From positions 182,618 through 236,599 of the forward strand of contig NZ_KQ950182.1 of assembly GCF_001517975.1 (NCBI RefSeq): a stretch of 53,982 nt of DNA, written 5' to 3'. Positions 24,415 to 32,976 of the stretch are shown piece after piece. The notes under the pieces were generated by a model, which was given only the letters and a program-made list of their open reading frames with translations, was not told where the DNA came from and ran no database searches. This DNA is from Thermobifida cellulosilytica TB100. Its GTDB lineage: Bacteria > Actinomycetota > Actinomycetes > Streptosporangiales > Streptosporangiaceae. The translations under genes and the position numbers were made by a program. Every line of letters begins with the position of its first letter. Positions within the stretch are counted from its first letter, which is position 1.

Positions 24415-25302
24415 ATGTCCTCTCCTTCCCGTCACGGCGGACGCCACGAACTCGGTCAGAACTTCCTCACCGACCGGGCGGTCATCGCCGACATCCAACG
24501 CCTCGTCGCCGCGACCCGCGGGCCGATCGTCGAGCTCGCCGCGGGCGACGGCGCCCTCACCGTCCCCCTGGGCCGGCTGGGCCGCCCCGTCACGGCCGTC
24601 GAACTCGACCCCCGGCGCGCCCGGCGGCTGCGGCGGCGCGTCACCGGGAACGTCACCGTCGTCAACGACGACCTGCTGCGGTTCCGGCTGCCGAACGTCC
24701 CGCACGTCGTCGTCGGCAACCTCCCGTTCCACCTCACCACGGCCGCGCTGCGGCGCCTGCTCGCGGCGCGGCACTGGCACACCGCGGTCCTGGTGGTGCA
24801 GTGGGAGGTGGCGCGCCGTCGGGCCGGGGTCGGCGGGGCGTCGCTGCTGACCGCCTCGTGGTGGCCCTGGTACGAGTTCGCCGTGCACGCGCGGGTTCCG
24901 GCCCGCGCGTTCCGGCCGGTCCCGTCGGTCGACGGCGGGCTGCTGACGGCCGTGCGCAGGCCCGAGCCCCTGGTGGCCGACCTGGGGGGATACCAGCGGT
25001 TCGTGTCCCGGGTGTTCACCGGGCCGGGCCGCGGGCTCGGGGAGGTGCTCGTCCGGACCGGGCAGGTGCCCCGTTCCGTGCTGCGCGACTGGTTGCGCGC
25101 CCACCGGTTGTCCCCGCAGGTGCTGCCCAGGGATCTCACCGCACGGCAGTGGGCCGATCTGTGGGCGCGGGTGCGGCCCGGGGAGGCTGCGGCGGGGCCG
25201 CGGGGCGGGGGTGCGACGCCTGCTCGGCGGCGGGGCCGCGGCAGGGGGAGCGGTTCGTCGCCGCCGGGGGCGGTCGGCGGTGGGGGCCGCTCGCGGGGGT
25301 GA
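24415..25302 (+). CDS. erm: Erm family 23S rRNA (adenine-N6) dimethyltransferase
   Basis: A 295-residue protein. The order of motifs is that of actinobacterial Erm enzymes: RHELGQNFLTDRAVIADI, motif I PIVELAAGDGALTVPLGRLG, VTAVELDPRRARRLRR, VVNDDLLRF, catalytic VVGNLPFHLTTAALRRLL, then LVVQWEVARRRAGVGGASLLTA and ARAFRPVPSVDGGLL. It dimethylates A2058 (E. coli numbering) of 23S rRNA, giving MLS-B resistance. After about residue 255 there is a Gly/Arg/Ser-rich low-complexity tail typical of producer/actinobacterial Erm proteins. Controlled by the upstream leader peptide and attenuator. No macrolide biosynthesis genes are near. Confidence 0.94.
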   Translation: MSSPSRHGGRHELGQNFLTDRAVIADIQRLVAATRGPIVELAAGDGALTVPLGRLGRPVTAVELDPRRARRLRRRVTGNVTVVNDDLLRFRLPNVPHVVVGNLPFHLTTAALRRLLAARHWHTAVLVVQWEVARRRAGVGGASLLTASWWPWYEFAVHARVPARAFRPVPSVDGGLLTAVRRPEPLVADLGGYQRFVSRVFTGPGRGLGEVLVRTGQVPRSVLRDWLRAHRLSPQVLPRDLTARQWADLWARVRPGEAAAGPRGGGATPARRRGRGRGSGSSPPGAVGGGGRSRG

Positions 25303-25631
25303 GCTGTGGGCGGTCCGTCCTGCGCGACCACGGGGTCGGGGCCTCGTGGTCGCGCGGTTCTGCTCGTCCCGGGGCGATGCTCTGCCCCGGGGCCGGCCGC
25401 GTTGCGAGTCGGCGGCGAATGCGGGTGCTCGCCGCTGCGGTGGGCGGCTTCGGGCGGGCCGTCGCCGTGGCGGCCGGTCGGGCGCCGTCTCCGGGCGGGG
25501 CGGGCCGGAAGGGTCGGCGAGCCCGTCGGGGGTTGTGCGGGGGAGCGTGTGGGGGCGGGTTGCTGGGTTGCGGGAAGGGGGTGACCGCCGCGCCGCGGGC
25601 TCCCCGGTGGAGCGGCGCCTCGGGTCGGTTG
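25303..25631. other. 330-bp spacer between convergent erm and MFS genes
   Basis: G-rich on the + strand; no recognisable gene or clean terminator hairpin seen. Confidence 0.4.
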
Positions 25632-26834
25632 TCAGGTGCGGGAGGGAAGCGAGCCCGCCGCCAGGAGGGCGCCGGTCGCCGTGACCGCTGCGAGCAGGGT
25701 GAAGAGCAGCGGGTAGCTGCCGAGGAGTCCGGCCAGGAGGGTGCCTGCTCCGGGGCCCAGGGCGATGGCGACGGTCGCCGGGGCCTGGAGGATGCCGCTG
25801 AGGGTTCCGTAGTGGGCGGTGCCCCACCGGTCGCTGACGGCGGTGGCCTGGAGCAGGATGAACAGTCCGCGGCCGCCTCCCGCCAGCGCGGAGATGAGGA
25901 ACAGTGCCGTGACCGGTCCGGGGACCACCGCGAACAGCAGGATGGTGGCCGCGCCGACGCCGAGGACGGTGACCGAGCAGGTGCGGGTGCTGGCGCGCCG
26001 GTGCAGCGGGCTGTAGGCGAGGCGGCCGAGGAGCTGGCCGACCCCGCCGATGCCCAGTACCCACGCCGCCACGCCGGTGCCCAGGTCGCGTTCGGCGAGG
26101 AGCGGCACCAGGTTCATGGGGACCGCGTAGATGCCGAACGCGCTCAGGGTGAGGGCCGCGGAGAGCAGGACGAACGCCCTGCTGCGCAGGACGGAGCGGA
26201 TGGCGACGGGGCGGAACACGGCGGTCCGTTCCGGCCGCTCCGGGGACGGGAACCAGGGCAGCCGCAGCGCGAAGGCGTGCAGCGGCACGGCGGTGACCAG
26301 CAGGGCGGCGGCCATCACCAGGTAGGTCTCCCGCCAGCCCAGCCAGTGGTCGAGGGCGGCGGCCAGGGGGGCGAAGACCGTGCTGGCGAGTCCGGCGACC
26401 AGGGTCAGGGTGGTCAGTGCCCGCATCCGGTTGGGTCCGTGCCAGCGGGTGAGCGCGGCGAACGCGGGGGAGTAGGACAGGGCGGCCATCGTGGAGCCGG
26501 CCACGAGCCATCCCGCGGCGAAGCACCACAGGTTGGGCGCGAAGGCGACGGCGACCAGGGCGGGCACGGCGACGGCGGCCCCGAGGGTCATCACCGCGCG
26601 CGGTCCCTTCCGGTCCATCCACCGGCCGACCGGGATGCCAGCCAGGGCCGCGAGGATCTGGGAGACGGAGAACACGATCATGGTCGCCGCGAGCGGCCAG
26701 CCGGTGTCTGCGCTGATGGGCAGGGCCAGCACCGGAAAGGCGTAGTAGAGCGCGCCGCGGCTGAGGGTGACGGTGACGCACAGGACCACCAGGGGGGTGG
26801 TGGTCTTATGGGCGGTCCTGTGAACTGGACTCAT
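25632..26834 (-). CDS. MFS transporter
   Basis: A 400-residue protein with twelve predicted membrane helices, starting MSPVHRTAHKTTTPLVVLCVTVTLSRGALYYAFPVL. The motif A-like loop between helices 2 and 3 is PVGRWMDRKGPRAVM, and a second cytoplasmic loop LAYSPLHRR marks the repeat half. This is a major facilitator, probably a drug or metabolite exporter by its DHA-like layout; substrate unknown. ATG 26834 overlaps a 16-bp palindrome; an upstream in-frame ATG 26861 would add nine residues. Convergent with erm; a joint resistance role is possible but unsupported. Confidence 0.9.
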   Translation of the reverse strand: MSPVHRTAHKTTTPLVVLCVTVTLSRGALYYAFPVLALPISADTGWPLAATMIVFSVSQILAALAGIPVGRWMDRKGPRAVMTLGAAVAVPALVAVAFAPNLWCFAAGWLVAGSTMAALSYSPAFAALTRWHGPNRMRALTTLTLVAGLASTVFAPLAAALDHWLGWRETYLVMAAALLVTAVPLHAFALRLPWFPSPERPERTAVFRPVAIRSVLRSRAFVLLSAALTLSAFGIYAVPMNLVPLLAERDLGTGVAAWVLGIGGVGQLLGRLAYSPLHRRASTRTCSVTVLGVGAATILLFAVVPGPVTALFLISALAGGGRGLFILLQATAVSDRWGTAHYGTLSGILQAPATVAIALGPGAGTLLAGLLGSYPLLFTLLAAVTATGALLAAGSLPSRT

Positions 26835-26886
26835 TACATGGAAGTAATCATCCGATTTCATAGAGTAAGTGGACCACGAGTTGGTC
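26833..26886. promoter_or_regulatory. Two operator-like palindromes at the MFS start
   Basis: ATTAC-N6-GTAAT at 26833-26848 overlaps the presumed start codon. GACCA-N5-TGGTC at 26872-26886 lies about 40 bp upstream. The region is markedly A/T-rich compared with its surroundings. Both are candidates for repressor binding; no regulator gene is adjacent. Confidence 0.55.
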
Positions 26887-27747
26887 TGTCGTATTGGTGG
26901 TTCGCAGAATTTCGTTTCCGCAGAAACCGCCTGATGGCCTGTGGGAAAAGCGGGTTCGAGGGCTGAATCCCCGTTTCCGCAACGGTTTGTGGCTTCTCGC
27001 GAGGGAACGGGCGCCTCGATTATTCGGCGGGTGTGCGCGGCGCGTGCCGGTGCCGCCGGGGGGCGGCCCTGTGGGGAGGCCGCTGTCGCGGGCGTCCCGT
27101 GCGCGGGGGACGCCGGTGGTGCGCCGGGGCGTCCGGCGGGCCTTTGACGGGGGCGGTCGGTGCCGGGGCCGACGCCGGGCCGTGGGCGGGGGACGCGGGC
27201 TCAGTCCGGGGCGGCCGACCCTCTCACCTGCGCGAAGCCTCGGGCGCCGGTGGTGCCGGGGTGCGGCGGGCAGGGGCGCGGGGCGGCGTTCCGGTCTTCG
27301 GGAGGCCTGTCCGGGCTGCTGGTGCCGCGGCCGTGCCCGGCTGTCGCCGGGGAGCGGCTCCTCGTCGCCGAGTGGAGTGCGGATCGCCGGGCGGCGGGCC
27401 GTCGACCGGGAGACCACGGTGCTTTCCGCGGCGTCGAAATCTCTGCTTGTCGTCGTGTCCATGGCCGACAGCGTTGTTTCCGGCGGTCGCAACACGTTCG
27501 AACTTCGGTGACGCCGTGGTGGAGTTGGACGGAAAGAGGCGGTCCGCGCGGCCGGGGATTCTTTGCCGGAGCATATTTCGGGCGGTCGGCCGCACGGCCT
27601 GGCCGCCGCGAATCGGCCCGGCGGGTGGCGGATCCCGTTCCCGGAATCGGGCAGGGAGCCGTTCCCTCGAGGGAGGCGGGAAATCTTTTCGCTGCCGCGG
27701 CGCCTCACGGGGGAGGGGCCGCGGCAGCGGGCGGGCCGTCACGCGAA
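26887..27747. other. 860-bp gene-poor segment
   Basis: Strongly G-biased on the + strand at 27030-27360. Translations in every frame are Arg/Pro/Gly-rich without domains. A minus-strand frame beginning MDTTTSRDFDAAESTVV near 27462 has a plausible start composition but no recognisable product, so it is not called. Confidence 0.4.
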
Positions 27748-27787
27748 ACGCCGTCGGGGGCCGGGCCGTGACGGCCCCCGACGGCGT
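27748..27787. terminator. Strong GC hairpin
   Basis: Perfect 15-bp arms (27748-27762 and 27773-27787) around a 10-base loop. It sits about 130 bp beyond the symporter stop and may act bidirectionally. Confidence 0.6.
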
Positions 27788-27867
27788 CCTGGGACGGGGA
27801 CACTCCCGGCACCGAGGGATTGGGGACGTAGGACGAGCGTCTCGGCGCCGGGAGCGTCGCAGGGGGA

Positions 27868-27902
27868 GACCGCCCCGGAGGGGAGGAAGCACCGGGGCGG
27901 TC
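27868..27902 (-). terminator. Hairpin terminator of the actP-like operon
   Basis: Perfect 11-bp arms GACCGCCCCGG (27868-27878) and CCGGGGCGGTC (27892-27902), 17 bp after the symporter stop codon on the minus strand. No T-run. Confidence 0.7.
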
Positions 27903-27918
27903 TCGGGGTGTGGCTGGG

Positions 27919-29532
27919 TCAGTGGGAGATGGCCTTCTCCGCCCCGGCTCCGGTGAGGGAGCGGACCTCCATCTCGGCGTGCTTCTTGGCGTCGTGCTCC
28001 TTGGAGAGCACGGTGCCGAGCCAGCCGAGGAAGAAGGACACCGGGATGGAGATCAGGCCCGGGTTGGACAGCGGGAAGAAGGCGAAGTCGAGGTTGGGGA
28101 ACATCGCCTTCTCCGAGCCGGACACCGCCGGGGAGAACACGATCAGCGTGATCGTGACGATCAGGCCGCCGTAGATGCTCCACAGCGCGCCCTGGGTGTT
28201 GAACCGCTTCCAGAACAGCGTGTAGAGGATGGTCGGCAGGTTGGCCGAGGCCGCCACCGCGAAGGCCAGCGCCACCAGGAAGGCCACGTTCTGCTGCTTG
28301 GCGGCGATACCGCCGAGGATCGCCACCGCGCCGATCACCAGGGAGGTGATGCGGGCCACCCGCACCTCGCTGCCGGGCACGGTGTTGCCCTTCTTGATGA
28401 CGTTGGAGTAGATGTCGTGCGCGAAGGACGCCGACGCGGTGATGGTCAGGCCCGCGACCACCGCGAGGATGGTGGCGAAGGCCACCGCGGCGATGAAGCC
28501 GAGCAGCACCGGTCCGCCCAGGGCCAGGGCCAGCAGCGGGGCCGCCGAGTTGACGCCGCCGGGGGCCGCCGTGATCTCCTCGGCGCCCACCAGCGCGCCC
28601 GCGCCGTAGCCGAGCACCAGGGTGAGCAGGTAGAACAGGCCGATCAGGCCGATCGCCCAGACCACCGAGCGGCGCGCCTCCTTGGCGGTGGGCACCGTGT
28701 AGAAGCGCATCAGCACGTGCGGCAGGCCGGCGGTGCCGAGCACCAGCGCCAGGCCCAGCGACAGGAAGTCGAGCTTGGTGAGCGCGTTGATGCCGTACTG
28801 GGCGCCCGGGGCCAGCAGCGCCTCGCCCTTGCCGCCCTCCATGGCCACCGCGTCGGCGAGCACGGAGGAGAAGTTGAACCCGTACATGCCCAGCACCCAC
28901 AGGGTCATCCCGGTGGCGCCGGCGATGAGCAGCGCCGCCTTGATGATCTGCACCCAGGTGGTGCCGCGCATGCCGCCGATGAGCACGTAGAGGATCATCA
29001 CGACGCCGACGGTGGCGATGATCGCGTTCTGCGCGGCCTCGCCCTCGATGCCCAGCAGCAGGTTGACCAGTGCGCCCGCACCGGCCATCTGGGCCAGCAG
29101 GTAGAAGAAGGAGACCGCGAGGGTGGACAGGGCCGCCGCGGCGCGGATGGGCCGCTGCCGCATGCGGAAGGCGAGCACGTCGCCCATGGTGAACTTGGCG
29201 GTGTTGCGCATCAGCTCGGCGACGAGCAGCAGCGCCACCAGCCAGGCCACCAGGAAGCCGATCGAGTAGAGGAAGCCGTCGTAGCCGTTGACGGCGATGG
29301 CGCCGCAGATGCCGAGGAAGGACGCGGCGGAGAGGTAGTCGCCCGCGATCGCCAGGCCGTTCTGGGCGCCGCTGAAGGACCGGCCGGCCGCGTAGTAGTC
29401 CGCGGCGGTCTTGGTGTTGCGGCTCGCCCGGAACACGATGACCAGGGTGATCAGGACGAACGCGGCGAAGACGCTGAAGTTGAGGACCGGGTTGACCGAG
29501 TCCAGGACCTGGGCGAAGTGCATGTCGGTCAC
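27919..29532 (-). CDS. actP: Cation/acetate symporter, ActP-like sodium:solute symporter
   Basis: A 537-residue SSS-family permease with about 13 membrane helices. Family motifs: AADYYAAGRSFSGAQNGLAIAGDYLSAASFLG at helix 2, GFLVAWLVALLLVAELMRN, GGMRGTTWVQIIKAALL and LGTAGLPHVLMRFYTVP (SSS signature). It imports acetate or similar short monocarboxylates with a cation. GTG 29532 overlaps the stop of the DUF485 gene (GTGA); ATG 29523 is an alternative. The pair DUF485 + ActP is the conserved acetate-permease arrangement (yjcH-actP). Acetyl-CoA synthetase is encoded 4.7 kb away. Confidence 0.92.
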   Translation of the reverse strand: MTDMHFAQVLDSVNPVLNFSVFAAFVLITLVIVFRASRNTKTAADYYAAGRSFSGAQNGLAIAGDYLSAASFLGICGAIAVNGYDGFLYSIGFLVAWLVALLLVAELMRNTAKFTMGDVLAFRMRQRPIRAAAALSTLAVSFFYLLAQMAGAGALVNLLLGIEGEAAQNAIIATVGVVMILYVLIGGMRGTTWVQIIKAALLIAGATGMTLWVLGMYGFNFSSVLADAVAMEGGKGEALLAPGAQYGINALTKLDFLSLGLALVLGTAGLPHVLMRFYTVPTAKEARRSVVWAIGLIGLFYLLTLVLGYGAGALVGAEEITAAPGGVNSAAPLLALALGGPVLLGFIAAVAFATILAVVAGLTITASASFAHDIYSNVIKKGNTVPGSEVRVARITSLVIGAVAILGGIAAKQQNVAFLVALAFAVAASANLPTILYTLFWKRFNTQGALWSIYGGLIVTITLIVFSPAVSGSEKAMFPNLDFAFFPLSNPGLISIPVSFFLGWLGTVLSKEHDAKKHAEMEVRSLTGAGAEKAISH

Positions 29533-29879
29533 TTGTCCTCACCTTCGATCTCGTGGCGGATCTTGTCCGCGATGGGGTCGAGGCGGTTGCCGGCGTAGCG
29601 CACGTACAGGCCGGTGATGACGAAGGTCGAGACGAACTGGAGCAGACCGAAGACGATGCCGACGTTGATGTTGCCGACGAGTTTGATCGCCATGAAGTCG
29701 GACAGGTAGGCGGCGACCAGGACGTAGAGCAAATACCAGACCAGGAAGAACGCGGTCATGGGAAACACGAAGACGCGCAGTCTGCGGCGCAGCTCCGTGA
29801 ACTCCGGGCCCGCCTGGACCGCCTCCCAGTTGGGTTCGGGCCCCTGGCGGACGGACTTGCCGTAGTCGGTATGGGTCAC
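29529..29879 (-). CDS. DUF485 membrane protein, ActP partner
   Basis: A 116-residue protein; GTG 29879 has GGGGAGG six bases upstream. The DUF485 pattern is clear: PEFTELRRRLRVFVFPMTAFFLVWYLLYVLVAAYLSDFM, then INVGIVFGLLQFVSTFVITGLYVRYAGNRLDPIADKIR. Two membrane helices. Such proteins (YjcH) are encoded directly upstream of actP and are thought to assist the permease. Translationally coupled to the symporter by overlapping GTGA. Confidence 0.93.
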   Translation of the reverse strand: MTHTDYGKSVRQGPEPNWEAVQAGPEFTELRRRLRVFVFPMTAFFLVWYLLYVLVAAYLSDFMAIKLVGNINVGIVFGLLQFVSTFVITGLYVRYAGNRLDPIADKIRHEIEGEDK

Positions 29880-29918
29880 GGGTGGACCTCCCCAGCCTTG
29901 AGAGTGTGCGGGAGAACA

Positions 29919-29936
29919 CTGTGGCTTGCGCCACAG
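29919..29936. promoter_or_regulatory. Palindrome upstream of the DUF485-actP operon
   Basis: CTGTGGC-TTGC-GCCACAG, a perfect inverted repeat 40 bp upstream of the DUF485 start. On the minus strand its left edge overlaps a TACTGT -10-like hexamer, so it could be an operator or a 5'-UTR hairpin. Confidence 0.5.
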
Positions 29937-30143
29937 TAGGTGGGGTGGGGTAGGGCCGATAAGACCCGGCGGCTCGAACGACGAGTTGTGCGACGAGACG
30001 TACGACCAGCGGTCGACGAACGGCATATGAACGTGTCGAGGCGGTCCGGAGCAGTAGAACTACGCTCAGGTAGGGCTGGAGGGGTGGCGGAAGCGGGGCC
30101 GAAGGTCCGCCCGCGCGTCCCCCGGAGGACCGGAGCCTACCGC

Positions 30144-31829
30144 CTACCGGTTGGGCGGGCTGGTGCGGGGCGGCTCGTCCAGGTGCAGGCGCAGCATCGC
30201 GGTCCGCGACCACGGCGGGGCCTGGCCGCGCAGCGAGACCACCACCATCGTGGTGAACGCCAGCGGCACCGTCCACGGCGCGGGCTGGGCGACGAGGATC
30301 GCCTGCCAGCCCTCCAGCGGCGGGCCGAACAGCGCCATCGCGATCGCGCCGAGGGTGCCCGCCAGCCCGACCAGCACCCCGCTGACCGCCCCCGTCCGGG
30401 TCAGCCGCGGCCACCAGATGCCCAGCACCAGCAGCGGGCAGAACGTCGACGCCGCCACCGTGAACCCCCAGGTCACCAGCATTCCCGCGGCCAGCGGTGC
30501 GGACGGCAGCGCCAGCAGCACCAGCACGCCCGCCGCCGCCAGCACCGTGATCCGCAGCCGGCGCAGCCCGCCGGGCAGCAGGTCGTGGGAGATCGCCCCG
30601 GAGATCACCAGCAGCAGCCCCACCGAGGTCGCCAGGAACGCCGCGAACGCGCCCACCACCAGCAGTGTCGTCATCAGCGCGCCCACCCAGCCGGGCGACA
30701 CCTGGGACGGCAGCGCCACCACCACGGTGTCGGTGACGCCCGACAGGTACAGGCCCGGCACCAGCACCCGGCCCAGCACCCCGTAGACCCCGGGGAACAG
30801 GTAGAAGACCCCCAGCAGCGCCACCGTGAACGCGGCGGTGCGCCGGGCCGAGCGCCCGTCGGGGCTGGTGTGGAACCGCATCAGGACGTGCGGCAGCCCC
30901 ATCGTGCCCAGCGCGGTGGCGGTCAGCATCGCCAGTGTCGCCAGCAGCGGATGCCCGTAGTCGCTCAGGTTGAGCAGCGGGCGGTGCCACTGCTCGCCGC
31001 CCGGGGTGCCGCCGCCGTTCACCTCGGGCACGGGCGCGCCCTCGGGGAACACCAGGGTCTGCCCTGCCTCCACGGTCACCTCGCCCGGGCCGATCACCAC
31101 CTCGCCGCCGTCGGGGGTGGCGGCCGTCACCGCCTCCGACGTCTCCAGGGTGACGTCCACCCGGAACTCCACGGTGGTGTCCTCGGTGAAGTGGGTGAAC
31201 TCCACCGGGTGCACGGCCGTGTGCCGCTCCTCGGGCGTCACCGCCGCGACCAGCCACACCGCAGGGACGATGAACAGCAGCAGCTTCACCAGGAACTGGA
31301 ACGCCTGCACGTAGGTGGCGGCGCGCATCCCGCCCAGCGCCAGCGTCGCGCTCACCACCACGCCCGCGATGACCACCCCCACCCAGTAGGGCAGGCTGCT
31401 GACCATGCTGAGCACCAGCCCGGCGGTGCGCAGTTGCGGCACCAGGTAGAGCGCGCCGATGACCAGCACCACCGCCGCGCTGAGGCGGCGCAGTCCGGGC
31501 GAGGCCAGCCGCGCCTCGGCGAAGTCCGGCACGGTCAGCGCCCCCGAGCGGCGCATCGGCGCGGCCACCAGGATGAGCATCGCGATGTAGCCCGCGGTGA
31601 ACCCCACCGGGTACCACAGGGCGCCGATGCCGTCGCGCACCACCAGGCCCGCCACGCCCAGGAACGACGCCGCGGACAGGTACTCCCCCGACACCGCGGC
31701 CGAGTTGAGCAGCGGCGAGACCCGCCGCGAGGCCACCAGGAAATCCGAGGTGGTGCGCATGGCCGCCACCCCGTGCAACCCGATCAGCAGGGTCACCACC
31801 ATGACGGCGGCGACCGCGAGCAACGTCAC
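30144..31829 (-). CDS. Second sodium:solute symporter with extracellular insertion
   Basis: A 561-residue SSS-family permease. Motifs: TTSDFLVASRRVSPLLNSAAVSGEYLSAASFLG, GGMRAATYVQAFQFLVKLLL and LGTMGLPHVLMRFHTSP. Unlike the first symporter it has an insertion of about 80 residues, rich in Thr/Val/Glu strands (EFTHFTEDTTVEFRVDV..., QTLVFPEGAPVPEV), between membrane helices after the GGMRA segment. GTG 31829 or the TTG at 31835, which overlaps the preceding stop (TTGA), could start it. It is downstream of and coupled to a small membrane protein and a LytS/LytTR pair, so it is likely the output of that signalling system. Substrate probably a monocarboxylate. Confidence 0.88.
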   Translation of the reverse strand: MTLLAVAAVMVVTLLIGLHGVAAMRTTSDFLVASRRVSPLLNSAAVSGEYLSAASFLGVAGLVVRDGIGALWYPVGFTAGYIAMLILVAAPMRRSGALTVPDFAEARLASPGLRRLSAAVVLVIGALYLVPQLRTAGLVLSMVSSLPYWVGVVIAGVVVSATLALGGMRAATYVQAFQFLVKLLLFIVPAVWLVAAVTPEERHTAVHPVEFTHFTEDTTVEFRVDVTLETSEAVTAATPDGGEVVIGPGEVTVEAGQTLVFPEGAPVPEVNGGGTPGGEQWHRPLLNLSDYGHPLLATLAMLTATALGTMGLPHVLMRFHTSPDGRSARRTAAFTVALLGVFYLFPGVYGVLGRVLVPGLYLSGVTDTVVVALPSQVSPGWVGALMTTLLVVGAFAAFLATSVGLLLVISGAISHDLLPGGLRRLRITVLAAAGVLVLLALPSAPLAAGMLVTWGFTVAASTFCPLLVLGIWWPRLTRTGAVSGVLVGLAGTLGAIAMALFGPPLEGWQAILVAQPAPWTVPLAFTTMVVVSLRGQAPPWSRTAMLRLHLDEPPRTSPPNR

Positions 31830-31831
31830 CG

Positions 31832-32185
31832 TCAACGCCGTTCGATCCGTTCGGCCCGGTACAACTGCCAGAAGGCCAGCGCGGCCATGGTCGGGTAGGG
31901 CAGCACCGCCAGCATCAGCCACGACAGCGGAATGCTCCACACCCGGACCTCGTCGAGGACCGGCCAGGCCGCGAACACCAGCGGCAGCCCCACCAGCGCC
32001 GCCGCGCCCGCCACCAGCGCCAGCAGGCCCTGCCGGCGCTGGAGCCGGTAGAGCCGCTCCGCGCGCTCGGCGTCCTCGGGGTCCAGCCGCGGCACCCGCC
32101 ACCGGCCGCGCGCCCTGCCCCGCAGGTGCGCCAGCCGGGTCTGCGGGCTCGTCACCGCCACCCGCTTGGGACGCTGCGGCATCAC
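31832..32185 (-). CDS. Small membrane protein, DUF485-like partner of the second symporter
   Basis: A 117-residue protein. The basic N terminus (RPKRVAVTSPQTRLAHLRGRARGRWRVPRLDPEDAERAERLYRLQRRQG) is followed by two membrane helices (about 53-73 and 84-108) and an RAERIERR tail. Position and size match the DUF485 subunit of ActP systems, though the sequence itself is weakly conserved. Start GTG 32185 or ATG 32182, overlapping the LytTR regulator stop; its own stop overlaps the symporter start. Confidence 0.8.
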   Translation of the reverse strand: MMPQRPKRVAVTSPQTRLAHLRGRARGRWRVPRLDPEDAERAERLYRLQRRQGLLALVAGAAALVGLPLVFAAWPVLDEVRVWSIPLSWLMLAVLPYPTMAALAFWQLYRAERIERR

Positions 32186-32976
32186 ACCCCCCGGTCGGAG
32201 CCGTCGAACATGCCGGTGCGGGCCGCGTGCAGCAACTGTTCGCGCAGCTCGCGCGCGTGGCGGCGGCTCACCGGGACATCGCCCAGGTCGGTGTGGGCCA
32301 GCAGGCCGCCCGCCGAGTCGCTGCGCAGCTCCCGGATCGCGCCCAGCGCCACCAGGTAGCCGCGGTGGACCCGCAGGAAGCCGGAGTCCGACCAGTACTC
32401 CTCCAGCCGGGAGATCGGCATCCGCACCAGGTGCACCCCGTCAGGCGTGTGCAGCCGCACGTAGTCGCCGTTGGCCTCGACGAACCGCACGTCGCTGCGG
32501 CGCACGTAGCGGGTGCGCCCCGCCGTCTCCACCGGCAGCACCGCCATCGCGTCCGGCCGCCGCACAGCACCCTGCGCCGCCGGGGAGCCGCTGGCCGACG
32601 CCATGCGCACCACCTTGGTCAGCGCCGTGGCCAGCCGCTCGGCCCGCACCGGTTTGAGCAGGTAGTCGACCGCGCCGATGCCGTAGGCGGTGACCGCGTG
32701 CTCCTCGTGGGCGGTCACGAACACGATCACCGGGGGGTCGCTCAGCTTGGCCAGCAGCGAGGCGAGCTCCACCCCGTCCAGGCCGGGCATCGAGATGTCC
32801 AGGAACACGGCGTCGAACCGGTCGCCCTGGATGCTCCGGAGCGCGCTGATCGGGTCGTCGGCGGCGACCACCTCGCCGACCTCCGGCGCCGCGCGCAGCA
32901 GGCGGCACAGTTCGGTCAGCGCCAAGGGAACGTCGTCGACGGCGAGTACGCGCAGGCCGCTGGGGGAGGGCAGCAT
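32182..32976 (-). CDS. LytTR family response regulator
   Basis: A 264-residue protein (ATG 32976; GTG 32979 also possible). The receiver domain has LRVLAVDDVPLAL (acidic pair), FDAVFLDISMPGLDG with the phosphoacceptor Asp, FVTAHEEHAV and the LLKPV lysine. The LytTR DNA-binding domain spans about residues 150-250: RYVRRSDVRFVEANGDYVRLHT, MPISRLEEYW, FLRVHRGYLVAL and VPVSRRHARELREQL. Its start overlaps the end of the histidine kinase gene and its stop overlaps the next gene, so kinase, regulator, small membrane protein and symporter form one coupled unit. Confidence 0.95.
   Translation of the reverse strand: MLPSPSGLRVLAVDDVPLALTELCRLLRAAPEVGEVVAADDPISALRSIQGDRFDAVFLDISMPGLDGVELASLLAKLSDPPVIVFVTAHEEHAVTAYGIGAVDYLLKPVRAERLATALTKVVRMASASGSPAAQGAVRRPDAMAVLPVETAGRTRYVRRSDVRFVEANGDYVRLHTPDGVHLVRMPISRLEEYWSDSGFLRVHRGYLVALGAIRELRSDSAGGLLAHTDLGDVPVSRRHARELREQLLHAARTGMFDGSDRGV

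Noticed and set aside
24310-26781. Very long minus-strand open frame across erm and the MFS gene
   Set aside because: Arg/Pro-rich shadow of two well-supported genes; no domain.
26848-27708. Minus-strand frame upstream of the MFS gene
   Set aside because: Arg/Pro-rich with no domain, no ribosome site and antisense G-biased DNA; treated as non-coding.
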